From positions 1 through 53,474 of the forward strand of contig CAZJQP010000027.1 in NCBI GenBank assembly GCA_964548225.1: a stretch of DNA of 53,474 nucleotides, given 5' to 3'. Origin of the DNA: CALMEH01 sp964548225. GTDB lineage: Bacteria > Acidobacteriota > Blastocatellia > Pyrinomonadales > Pyrinomonadaceae. The notes beneath the pieces were generated by a model that worked only from the letters and a program-made list of their open reading frames with translations, had not been told where the DNA came from and made no database searches. Below are positions 16,914-24,097 of the stretch, one piece after another (positions within the stretch are counted from its first letter, which is position 1; each line of letters starts with the position of its first letter). A program made the position numbers and the translations under genes.

Positions 16914-17009
16914 TTAACGCAAAGACGCACAGGCGCAAAGACGCAAAGATTTTAAGAATTAGTTTTTGCTTTTCTTTGCGCCTTCGCGTCTTTGCGCCTC
17001 TGCGTTAAA
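16914..17009. repeat. Inverted repeat of CGCAAAGACGCAAAG type
   Basis: Arm 16914-16950 (TTTAACGCAAAGACGCACAG...) is complementary with a few mismatches to 16971-17009. It lies between the dehydrogenase and acetyltransferase genes. One arm of the same repeat is found inside the gene at 14989-15023. Confidence 0.8.
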
Positions 17010-17011
17010 AA

Positions 17012-18016
17012 TTATTTCTTGGCAGATTCGCTTTTTTCAACGACTTTTTGCCACAGATTTTGATTCAAAGATTTATATGCGGCTTCGATGACTTCGACCG
17101 AGGCGAGTGCATCTGACGGATTGATAAGTAATTCGTCTTTGCCCAAAATCGCGTTGCGGAAATTCTCGATTTTTGAGCAAAACGCTTGAACTTTGTCGTA
17201 GCCTTTGCCGAAAATTGTCCAATCGGGCGATGAGTTTAGTTTATATTTTGATTCGCGCCAGCCGATATGAAGCGTGCCGTTTGTGCCATAGACGCTGATA
17301 AAATTCGGTAATTCTTTGTTGATTCCCCAAGTCAAATCTACGCTGGCAACCACGCCGTTCGCGGTTTTACAAAGCATTTTGACGTTTTCGTCAACCGCCA
17401 AGTTTTGCGTCCCGCTCGTTTCCAAAGCCAACACATCGGTAATCGCGCCGAGAAAATAGCGGATAATATCAACCGAATGCGTTCCGTTATCAATCAAAAC
17501 GCCGCCGCCGGCGATTTCTTTGTCGGAGTTCCAACGCTTTGACATATCAACTTTCGCCGTAAAAGCATTTTCAAACTGCACAATCTCGCCCAAAACGCCC
17601 GACGCGATAATCGCTTTCGCCTTGACGACATCTTCGCAGTAACGAAACTTCGTTGCCATCGTAAACACAACATTCGTCGCTTCCGCCGTTTCAATCATCG
17701 CTTTCGCTTCTGAAACTGAAAGACACAAAGGCTTTTCGCACAGAACATTTACGCCTTTGCCCATAAAATACATCGCAATTTCAGGATGCGACGCGGGCGG
17801 CGTAGCAATAATCACGGCATCAATTTCCGTGTTTTCGGCTAAACTTTTGTAATTATTAAATGATTTTGCCCCAAAAGGCTCGGCAAATGCCTTTGCCGAC
17901 TCTTGATTAACGTCCGCAACTGCGATGAGTTTGCAACAATCGCTTTGCTGAAACGCCTGTGCATAAGTTTGGGCAATTCCGCCCGTTCCGATAAGTGCAA
18001 ATTTTAATTTGTTCAT
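17012..18016 (-). CDS. Gfo/Idh/MocA-family dehydrogenase (WlbA/WbpB-like)
   Basis: A 334-residue NAD-dependent sugar oxidoreductase. The Rossmann loop is FALIGTGGIAQTYAQAF (about 6-22). CEKPLCLS carries the catalytic EKP lysine, and GGGVLIDNGTHSVDIIRYFLG carries the H-x3-D of the substrate domain. With the adjacent aminotransferase and acetyltransferase it could oxidise C3 of a UDP-HexNAc uronate. ATG 18016 is chosen. The frame extends to 18136, but that part only reads through the hairpin at 18025-18100 and the end of the upstream gene. Confidence 0.85.
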   Translation of the reverse strand: MNKLKFALIGTGGIAQTYAQAFQQSDCCKLIAVADVNQESAKAFAEPFGAKSFNNYKSLAENTEIDAVIIATPPASHPEIAMYFMGKGVNVLCEKPLCLSVSEAKAMIETAEATNVVFTMATKFRYCEDVVKAKAIIASGVLGEIVQFENAFTAKVDMSKRWNSDKEIAGGGVLIDNGTHSVDIIRYFLGAITDVLALETSGTQNLAVDENVKMLCKTANGVVASVDLTWGINKELPNFISVYGTNGTLHIGWRESKYKLNSSPDWTIFGKGYDKVQAFCSKIENFRNAILGKDELLINPSDALASVEVIEAAYKSLNQNLWQKVVEKSESAKK

Positions 18017-18024
18017 AATTTTAT

Positions 18025-18100
18025 TTTGCCCACGAAAGACACGAAACATACGAAAAATTTTAAATCTTTTTTTTTGTTTTTCGTGTCTTTCGTGGGCAAA
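18025..18100. repeat. 22-bp perfect palindrome
   Basis: Arms 18025-18046 and 18079-18100 (TTTGCCCACGAAAGACACG type) are exact complements. The hairpin separates the aminotransferase stop from the dehydrogenase start. It creates a spurious N-terminal extension in the longer frame. Confidence 0.85.
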
Positions 18101-18104
18101 TATC

Positions 18105-19334
18105 TTATTTAATTCTTGCGGTTTCAACCGCTTCACGAATCGAATCTGCCAGAAATTCGATGTGATGCTCTTCGTATTTTTCGTTAATCGGCAAAACTAA
18201 AACATCGTGCAAGCCTTTGATTGTCCCTTGAAAATTCGCGTCGTCGTAATTGACCGCTTCGGGACGCGCCAAGTTGAACGGATAATGCGAATCGCCGAAA
18301 GTATTTTGGTCGCGGAAAACCATACATTTATACGCAGGCTTGACGACGTAGCGCGGCGCAGATGCAACGTCGTAAGTTTTCAACGCTTTTGCCAATCCAA
18401 CCGCGCCGTCTTCGATTTTTGAATCGTCAACGCGCAGACAGAATTTCCAATAAGTCATTGTTGAACTTTCAGCCGGTTTGTAAGATTCGATGCCGTCAAT
18501 GTCTGCAATTTTTTCGTCCAAAAGTTGCGCCATTTTTTGTCTTTGCGAAACTGAAAAATCGAGTTTTTTCAGTTGTTCGTAAGAAACTGCGGCTTGCAGT
18601 TCGGTCATTCTGTAATTTAACGAAGCAAAATAATGATCGGGGTTTGCATCGCCGTAGCCCCAAGCCTTGTTGATGAAAAGATACATTCTTCGCGCCAAAG
18701 CGTCATTGTTTGTAACGACAATTCCGCCTTCGCCGGTCGTCATCTGTTTGCCTTGTTGGAACGAAAACGCGCCGATTGCACCGATTGTTCCGGCATATTT
18801 TCCGGCGCATTTTGCCATAAAAGATTGCGCCGTGTCTTCGATAACGGGAATGTTTCGGGAATCCGCAAGTTCCATAATCGCTTTCATTTCACACGGATTT
18901 CCGAACAGATGTGTAACGATAATCGCTTTTGTTTTGTCGCTTAAAACTTTCTCAATCGTTTCCGCCGTTACGTTCAAAGTTTTCGGGCAAACGTCCGCAA
19001 AAACCGGAATCGCGCCTTGAAAAATAATCGGTGTCAACGCGCCCATATCCGTTACTGAAGTCGTGATGATTTCATCGCCCGGATTCGGATTTATCGCCGC
19101 GATTGCAACGTGAACCGCCGCCGAACCCGAATTGCAAGCGTAAGCATATTTCACGCCCAATTTTTCGGCAAATTCTTTCTCAAGCATTTTGCCGTATTTG
19201 CCTTTGGTCGTGATAAGCACGCCCGATTGCAAAACTTCCGTAACGGCGCGAATCTCTTCTTCGCCGAAAGTTCTGCCCGAAATGTCTTGGTCTGATGGTA
19301 ATTTTATGATTTCTTTTTCCAATGTCGGTGTCAT
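18105..19334 (-). CDS. DegT/DnrJ/EryC1 PLP aminotransferase
   Basis: A 409-residue sugar aminotransferase. ACNSGSAAVHVAIAAI binds PLP phosphate. IPVIEDTAQSF carries the PLP aspartate. SFQQGKQMTTGEGG holds the Schiff-base lysine of the family, and the C-terminal ARPEAVNY/LPINEKYEEHHI region is typical. It would transfer an amino group, usually from glutamate, to a keto nucleotide sugar; WlbC/WbpE is the best pathway analogue given its neighbours. ATG 19334 is the natural start. The spacer on each side is a palindromic repeat. Confidence 0.87.
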   Translation of the reverse strand: MTPTLEKEIIKLPSDQDISGRTFGEEEIRAVTEVLQSGVLITTKGKYGKMLEKEFAEKLGVKYAYACNSGSAAVHVAIAAINPNPGDEIITTSVTDMGALTPIIFQGAIPVFADVCPKTLNVTAETIEKVLSDKTKAIIVTHLFGNPCEMKAIMELADSRNIPVIEDTAQSFMAKCAGKYAGTIGAIGAFSFQQGKQMTTGEGGIVVTNNDALARRMYLFINKAWGYGDANPDHYFASLNYRMTELQAAVSYEQLKKLDFSVSQRQKMAQLLDEKIADIDGIESYKPAESSTMTYWKFCLRVDDSKIEDGAVGLAKALKTYDVASAPRYVVKPAYKCMVFRDQNTFGDSHYPFNLARPEAVNYDDANFQGTIKGLHDVLVLPINEKYEEHHIEFLADSIREAVETARIK

Positions 19335-19340
19335 AATTTT

Positions 19341-19432
19341 AAAGTTAAAAAGTGAAAATGTGAAAATGTGAAAAAGTTGGTTGTTTCGATTTTACAGCTT
19401 TTTCACTTTTTCACTTTTACCCATTTCCACTT
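19341..19432. repeat. Inverted repeat of AAAATGTGAAAA type
   Basis: AGTGAAAATGTGAAAATGTG (about 19351-19370) faces a TTTCACTTTTTCACTTTTAC arm (about 19398-19420). The right arm overlaps the end of the fusion gene and encodes its last residues (GKSEKVKKL). Confidence 0.65.
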
Positions 19433-21092
19433 TCAGAGAAGTTTGAATCGCTTCTTTTTTCCCGAAAAGACGCATTTTAGAAAGGCGAGAGAGTAGTTTG
19501 AGATGTCCAAAAATTGTCCGTGCGGTTTTCATTTTTGAGAAGCCGAACAGACGAACTTCCAAAACGGCGGGAAATTCGATGATTTTTCCGCCTTTTAAGT
19601 CCAATCTGCCGAGCATTTCCGCCACGCCGAGAAAACCTTTTTCTTCGAGCGGTAAATCTATAAACGAACTGCGCCGATAGACGCGGAAACAACTCGTATA
19701 AGTCGCAAGTTTCGATTTCAGCGTCCGCCGATAAAGCCACGACGCGCCTTTTGAAAGAAACAAACGCCATTCGGGAACATTTCGCACGTTGCCTTGTTTG
19801 TGATAAGGCGAAGCTGTTACCAAATCAACATTTTCCGTCAAAAGCGGAAGCATTTTTGTTAATTCGTGCGGGTCATAAGTGCAATCGCAATCCATCGAAC
19901 AGACGATTTCGGTCTGTGCGGCTTTTATTCCCGTCATAATTCCTGCCGCTACGCCTTGATTTGTTTCGTGTTGAATGATTCGCACATTCTCTTTCGCGCC
20001 GAAAAGCTCGTTTAATTTATCAAAAGTTTCATCTTTGCTTTTATCGTCAACAAAAATGAATTCCGGCGCGTAATTTTCGCTTAATTCTTCTTCAAGACTT
20101 CGCAGAGTATTCGCCAAATAAGGCAGGGTTTCGGCTTCGTTATAGCACGGAATAACGATGGTTATTGGATTTTGGATTTTGGATTTTGGATTTTGGATTT
20201 CCAAAACGGTCTTTTCTTCTTGTAATTTGTAATTCGTAATTCGTAATTCATCTTTCAGACCGAGATATTCCGCCGTGTCGCAAAACTCATATTTTTGCGT
20301 AATTTCCTTGATAATCCATTCCATTTTATCGAGCTTTCGATAATGACGAATGCGATTGTAAGCGGAAGCGGCATTGATGCGTGGCTGTTCTGCGTCGAGT
20401 TCCCAAACGTGAAAATACATCACAAACGGCTCATCATATCTTTCTGTCCAATCTCGAACGGCGTGGCGCATTAAAGTAAAAGGAATTTGCCGAAAATAAT
20501 TTCCGCCTGCAATCGGTAACAAACCAACGCCCAAATTGCGCGTCGAATATGGAAATTCGTGAATGATTTTGCCGTTCGTATGAATTTGATGCGCGAAGCG
20601 TTTTGGCTTTTCGTCTGATTTTACGGGAAGAAACGATGCGTCGTAGAAAAATCCTTCTTCCGCGAGAACATCGAAAACCCATTCGTCTTTTTCGTAGTTT
20701 AATTTTTCAGCCGCCCGATAACCGACGATTTTTTGTCCTGCCGCGTCTTCCAAAACACGATTTGTGCGCCGTAAATCTTCGCGGAATTCATCAGCCGTTA
20801 AGTTTTTCAAACTTCGATGATAAAATCCGCGACTCGCAACTTCGTGTCCGCGTGAAACGATTTCTCTAATTATTTTCGGATTCTGTTCACCAATCCAGCC
20901 AAGCACGAAAAATGTCGCTTTCGTGTCGAGTTCGTCCAACAAATCCAATGTTTTGAGCGTATTTTGTTCGTAGCGCGTTTCAAACCGCGACCAATTGCGC
21001 TGTTGAATCAGATTCTCAAACGCGCCAACGTGAAAATAGTCTTCGACGAGAACGGTTAGGAGATGTTTTTTTTGTTGGGGATTTTGAGCCAT
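19392..21092 (-). CDS. Polysaccharide deacetylase-like domain fused to GT2
   Basis: 566 residues. Residues about 10-275 are a DUF3473-type deacetylase resembling those of exosortase/PEP-CTERM exopolysaccharide loci (VEDYFHVGAFENL ... YFHVWELDAEQPR). Residues about 312-540 are a family 2 glycosyltransferase (TIVIPCYNEAETLPYL; DDKSKDET; DCDCTYDPHE). The deacetylase motifs are altered: LTVLVED instead of LTVDVED, and ASRGFYH instead of ASHGxxH. Catalysis may therefore be lost. The 283-311 linker is encoded by two simple repeats, at 20225-20249 and 20165-20201. ATG 21092 is chosen because the longer frame to 21170 reads through an intergenic repeat. Confidence 0.85.
   Translation of the reverse strand: MAQNPQQKKHLLTVLVEDYFHVGAFENLIQQRNWSRFETRYEQNTLKTLDLLDELDTKATFFVLGWIGEQNPKIIREIVSRGHEVASRGFYHRSLKNLTADEFREDLRRTNRVLEDAAGQKIVGYRAAEKLNYEKDEWVFDVLAEEGFFYDASFLPVKSDEKPKRFAHQIHTNGKIIHEFPYSTRNLGVGLLPIAGGNYFRQIPFTLMRHAVRDWTERYDEPFVMYFHVWELDAEQPRINAASAYNRIRHYRKLDKMEWIIKEITQKYEFCDTAEYLGLKDELRITNYKLQEEKTVLEIQNPKSKIQNPITIVIPCYNEAETLPYLANTLRSLEEELSENYAPEFIFVDDKSKDETFDKLNELFGAKENVRIIQHETNQGVAAGIMTGIKAAQTEIVCSMDCDCTYDPHELTKMLPLLTENVDLVTASPYHKQGNVRNVPEWRLFLSKGASWLYRRTLKSKLATYTSCFRVYRRSSFIDLPLEEKGFLGVAEMLGRLDLKGGKIIEFPAVLEVRLFGFSKMKTARTIFGHLKLLSRLSKMRLFGKKEAIQTSLKVEMGKSEKVKKL
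20165..20249. repeat. Two simple repeats at the domain junction
   Basis: 20165-20201 is a period-7 GATTTTG repeat. 20225-20249 is a GTAATTC repeat. They encode IQNPKSKIQNP and LRITNYKL between the deacetylase and glycosyltransferase domains. Confidence 0.8.
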
Positions 21093-21179
21093 CTTAACTG
21101 CTTTGGGCTTTGGTCTGAGGTTTTTGGTTTGTGAAAAAAAATAACCTGATGACCTCAGACCTAAGACCAAAAACTATTT

Positions 21180-22391
21180 CTAAAACAAAGTTCTTTGCAG
21201 AGATTTTTCACGAAAAGACTTCGAGCCTAATTTTTCTTCGATAATTTTAACAATTCTTTTCGCGGCGCGTCCGTCACCGAATGGATTTGAAACTTCTTTG
21301 ACCGATTTTATCCACGTCTGCACGGCGTAATTTTCTTCGAGCATCTTTTTCAAGGTCTGCGGATTTCCGCCAACGAGTTTTGCCACGCCGGAGCGAATTG
21401 CTTCCGGTCTTTCCGTGTTTTCGCGCAAAACAAGGAGAGGTTTGCCGAGCGAAGGTGCTTCTTCCTGCACGCCGCCCGAATCGGAAACAATCAGCCAAGT
21501 TTCTTTCATCAGCGCAATAAAATCGGAATAATTAAGCGGATCGAGCAAATAAATTCTTTCTTTATTGGCGAGAATTTCCTCCGTAGTTTTTTTCACGTTC
21601 GGATTCGGATGAACGGGAAACATTAAACATAAATCTTTGCGTTTTTCGACAAAATCGCGCAAGACTTTAAGATTTTTGCTCATTGCTTCGCCGAAACTTT
21701 CGCGGCGGTGTGTTGTGAGTAAAATTCTTTTCCGCCCTTCGGTTTGTTCGATGATGTCGAGGATTTTTTGGCTCGGTTTGAGATTTCGCAAAATGTAATG
21801 AAGCGAATCAACAACCGTGTTGCCGGTTACGAAAATCTTGTCGGTCGTGATGTCTTCCGCAAGCAGATTACGGCGATTTTTTTCGGTTGCCGCAAAATGA
21901 AAATCGGCAATTTGCGAAACCAGACGGCGATTCATTTCTTCGGGATAAGGGCTGTAAATATTGCCCGAACGCAGTCCGGCTTCGACGTGACCGACGTGAA
22001 TTCGACGATTAAATCCCGCCAAAGCTCCGGCAAGAGTTGTCGTCGTGTCGCCTTGAACCAAAATCAAATCCGGCTGTTCGGCTTCTAAAATTTTATCCAA
22101 TTTTGCCAAAATCCGCGAACAAACTTCCGTCGGCGTTTGATTTTTTCGCATCGCACGAAGGTCGAAATCCGTCTGAATATCGAGCATTTTTAAGAAAGGT
22201 TTAAGCAATTCTTTGTGTTGACTCGAAGACACGACAATTGTTTGATAAAACTTTTGACGAAGTTCGTGAATCACGGGCGCGAGCTTGATGGCTTCGGGGC
22301 GTGTCCCGAAAAGCACGAGAACTTTTCGCCGCCAATCAACGATTTCGTGTGGTTTGATGTTGTTTTTTTGGAGTCTACCGTCGAGCATCAT
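21180..22391 (-). CDS. wecB: Non-hydrolysing UDP-GlcNAc 2-epimerase
   Basis: A 403-residue GT-B-fold epimerase. VLVLFGTRPEAIKLAPVI opens the domain. HVEAGLRSGNIYSPYPEEMNR, SDSGGVQEEAPSLGKP and LRENTERPEA are the UDP and catalytic signatures. It interconverts UDP-GlcNAc-type and UDP-ManNAc-type sugars. Beside WlbA/B/C-like genes, the true substrate could be UDP-GlcNAc3NAcA (WlbD/WbpI role). It is the first gene of the minus-strand polysaccharide cluster. The region upstream is the 1.26-kb non-coding stretch holding the first 21-bp array. Confidence 0.9.
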   Translation of the reverse strand: MMLDGRLQKNNIKPHEIVDWRRKVLVLFGTRPEAIKLAPVIHELRQKFYQTIVVSSSQHKELLKPFLKMLDIQTDFDLRAMRKNQTPTEVCSRILAKLDKILEAEQPDLILVQGDTTTTLAGALAGFNRRIHVGHVEAGLRSGNIYSPYPEEMNRRLVSQIADFHFAATEKNRRNLLAEDITTDKIFVTGNTVVDSLHYILRNLKPSQKILDIIEQTEGRKRILLTTHRRESFGEAMSKNLKVLRDFVEKRKDLCLMFPVHPNPNVKKTTEEILANKERIYLLDPLNYSDFIALMKETWLIVSDSGGVQEEAPSLGKPLLVLRENTERPEAIRSGVAKLVGGNPQTLKKMLEENYAVQTWIKSVKEVSNPFGDGRAAKRIVKIIEEKLGSKSFREKSLQRTLF

Positions 22392-22592
22392 TTTACAATG
22401 GAAGTCTATAAAAGGCTTAAATAAAGGCTACTTCCCGTTTTTTAACTAAGTTTTATTTATAAAAATGGTAAGCCGCAATTATTTTACGCGGAAGGTGGTG
22501 GAACGCAAGCCAAAAAATCAGTGAAAAGCCTTATTTCAATGTTTTTTGGTAAAAGCGATGTGATTTTTCCTAAAAAGCGCGTGAAAGTCTTG

Positions 22593-22907
22593 AAAATAAA
22601 GAACAAGACAAATACATTCTAAGCCAAATTCATTCAAAATGACAACATTTTTTTGGAAATTCGGGGCAAATTGTTAAATTTCGGGTTCAGGATTTGAAAT
22701 TCGGACATCAATTTCTGAAAAACCGAAGACAATTTCTTGGATATTGTGGACAGTTTTTTTTATATTGTCCACAATATCCAAGAAATTGTCCGCAAAATCT
22801 AAAAGATCGGGTTCAAAAATTCGGAGATTAAGTTCAGGGATTAAAACCTTAAACTCAATCTCCGATAGAATGTTTAGAATCTGTTTGAAAACTCCAAAAA
22901 GCCTGAT
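22593..22907. repeat. Degenerate 21-bp tandem array 1
   Basis: About 15 consecutive 21-base units. From 22656 to 22865 ten units keep the register exactly. Each has CA at positions 12-13 of the unit, for example gaaattgtccgCA at 22782 and aattcggacatCA at 22698. Other positions vary, with purine-A at the start and T/A-rich ends. Adjacent units at 22740 and 22761 are mutually complementary, so the middle folds into a 25-bp perfect hairpin. Confidence 0.75.
22728..22790. repeat. 25-bp perfect hairpin within array 1
   Basis: Arms 22728-22752 and 22766-22790 are exact complements (GGATATTGTGGACA / TGTCCACAATATCC), with a 13-base T/A loop. The arms span three 21-base units. Confidence 0.85.
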
Positions 22908-22923
22908 AATTAGGAGGAATTTA

Positions 22924-23013
22924 TCAATTATTAATTGCCAATTACCAATTATATTTTGAGGTTTTTAAGCGTAAAACCTAGAATTTAACGGATAATTGAT
23001 AATTGATAATTGT
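22924..23013. repeat. AATTGATAATTG-type inverted repeat
   Basis: Left arm TCAATTATTAATTGCCAATT (from 22924) faces GATAATTGATAATTG (to 23013). It is the same family as at 7-99. Confidence 0.65.
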
Positions 23014-23108
23014 ATGGTAAAAGACAACCTGCATTTTGTTCGAAATGTCCGCACTAAATAACAACCGCGCAAACATAAATTTCCGTTAATTTTTCGATTT
23101 CTTCAAAA

Positions 23109-23130
23109 AAGCACCTCGGTTGAAGTGCTT
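23109..23130. terminator. Short hairpin with flanking A/T runs
   Basis: AAGCAC (23109-23114) pairs with GTGCTT (23125-23130). It is preceded by an A-run and followed by AAAATTTTT, so it could terminate transcription on either strand. No gene ends directly at it. Confidence 0.35.
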
Positions 23131-23372
23131 AAAATTTTTCGGAAAGTTTTCTGAAAGCCATAATTTTTCTCTATTTTGTTTTTATTTTTTATGCTGAAAT
23201 TTTCAACAAAATGAATTTGTTAAAACAAAATGCAAGGAAAATATAAACCAAAATTTAATTTGTCTCAGTATGACGCACAAAATATTCAAAAAAATATGTC
23301 AAATGGACACAAAACAATCAAAAATTTCTATTTTTTGATTGAAATTAGATATTTTTGTAGGGTTGTTAAATA

Positions 23373-23444
23373 AGAAATCCGCACGTCGGCAAGGGCGGAA
23401 ACGGCTTAGTTGATTTTTCTGCCCTTGCCGACGTGCGGGTTTCT
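23373..23444. repeat. Palindromic element, GCAGAAAC/AAGGGC family
   Basis: Arms 23373-23401 and 23416-23444 match at 27 of 29 positions, with core GCACGTCGGCAAGGGC. The family recurs at 37628-37695, 51913-51989, 52790-52857 and, cut off by the window end, 53446-53474. Confidence 0.85.
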
Positions 23445-23492
23445 GTTTTTTACCGGACACTTAAACTGATTTTGCTGCGGAATTTTTTGGGC

Positions 23493-23646
23493 TTTGCCTC
23501 AGAGGTGCTTAAAAAAATGTGATGAGCCACAAAAACACACAAAATATCACAAAAAAATTTGATATTTCATGATATTTTGTGTGTTTTTGTGCTTTCATCC
23601 AAATAAAGTTTGAAATTCCGTTAGCCTTAAACACTTTTGAGGCAAA
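23493..23646. repeat. Nested palindrome downstream of fdxA
   Basis: The inner hairpin 23528-23549/23570-23591 is a 22-bp perfect match (ACAAAAACACACAAAATAT type). The outer arms 23493-23512/23627-23646 (TTTGCCTCA.../...TGAGGCAAA) match at 17 of 20. It lies 9 bases after the fdxA stop and may terminate it. Confidence 0.75.
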
Positions 23647-23655
23647 GTCAATTTT

Positions 23656-23952
23656 TTATTCCGGCGGACCCGAACAGCCTGCGCCGTGCAAGGCAGGCAT
23701 TTTCGTGCTGATAATCGGATAATTTTCGGCTTCGGCATTTTTTTCGAGCCAGCCGAGATATTCTTCGGGTATTGACATATCGGAAAAAATCGCCTCGACG
23801 GGACATTCGGGCAAACAAGCGTCGCAGTCAATACAAGTATCGGGATTGATATACAGACGGTCGGGCAATTCATGAAACGCTTCGACCGGACAAACTGCCG
23901 CGCAATCAGTATATTTACATTCGATACAAGGTTCGGTAACAATATAGGTCAT
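23656..23952 (-). CDS. fdxA: 7Fe/8Fe ferredoxin FdxA
   Basis: A 98-residue bacterial ferredoxin of the Azotobacter FdI type. CIECKYTDCAAVCP (9-22) and CIDCDACLPECP (about 40-51) bind two Fe-S clusters. The family's 3Fe-4S/4Fe-4S arrangement is likely. PVEAIFSDMSIPEEYLGWLEKNAE is the conserved second half. It is a small soluble electron carrier. It has its own promoter-like sequence at 23986-24013 and an AGGAG 14 bases before ATG, an unusually long spacing. A nested hairpin follows. Confidence 0.93.
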   Translation of the reverse strand: MTYIVTEPCIECKYTDCAAVCPVEAFHELPDRLYINPDTCIDCDACLPECPVEAIFSDMSIPEEYLGWLEKNAEAENYPIISTKMPALHGAGCSGPPE

Positions 23953-23985
23953 TTATTTTGATGATTCTCCTGAAAATAAAAAGAT

Positions 23986-24013
23986 ATTATACAAAAAAAA
24001 TTATACTTGTCAT
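23986..24013 (-). promoter_or_regulatory. Putative sigma-70-type promoter of fdxA
   Basis: On the bottom strand ATGACA (24013-24008) is followed after 16 bases by a perfect TATAAT (23991-23986), about 34 bases before the fdxA ATG. It is the best -35/-10 pair noticed in the window. Confidence 0.45.
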
Positions 24014-24097
24014 TAATCGCGTTGACAAAACCAATCTCTAAATCTTCTCGAATTATTATGAAATATGCTAAGATAATCGGGCAAATTGCTTTCGGTT

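Larger units (their letters stand above)
22392..23655. other. 1.26-kb non-coding region
   Basis: No gene can be supported here. From left to right it contains unremarkable AT-rich sequence to about 22590, a 21-bp-period array (22593-22907), an AATTGATAATTG inverted repeat (22924-23013), a short hairpin (23109-23130), a 29-bp-arm palindrome (23373-23444) and a nested palindrome (23493-23646) after fdxA. Confidence 0.75.

Noticed and set aside
18017..18136. N-terminal extension of the dehydrogenase
   Set aside because: It translates the 22-bp palindrome 18025-18100 and overlaps the upstream gene; the Rossmann fold starts naturally after ATG 18016.
21093..21170. N-terminal extension of the deacetylase-GT2 fusion
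   Set aside because: It reads through a TTTGGTCTGAGGTTTTTGG intergenic repeat and lacks conservation with deacetylases.
22744..22959. 71-codon frame inside array 1
   Set aside because: It is read from repeat units, has no RBS or family match, and passes through the 25-bp hairpin.
24022..24027. TTGACA as -35 box for the 24098 gene
   Set aside because: No -10-like hexamer lies 15-19 bases downstream.
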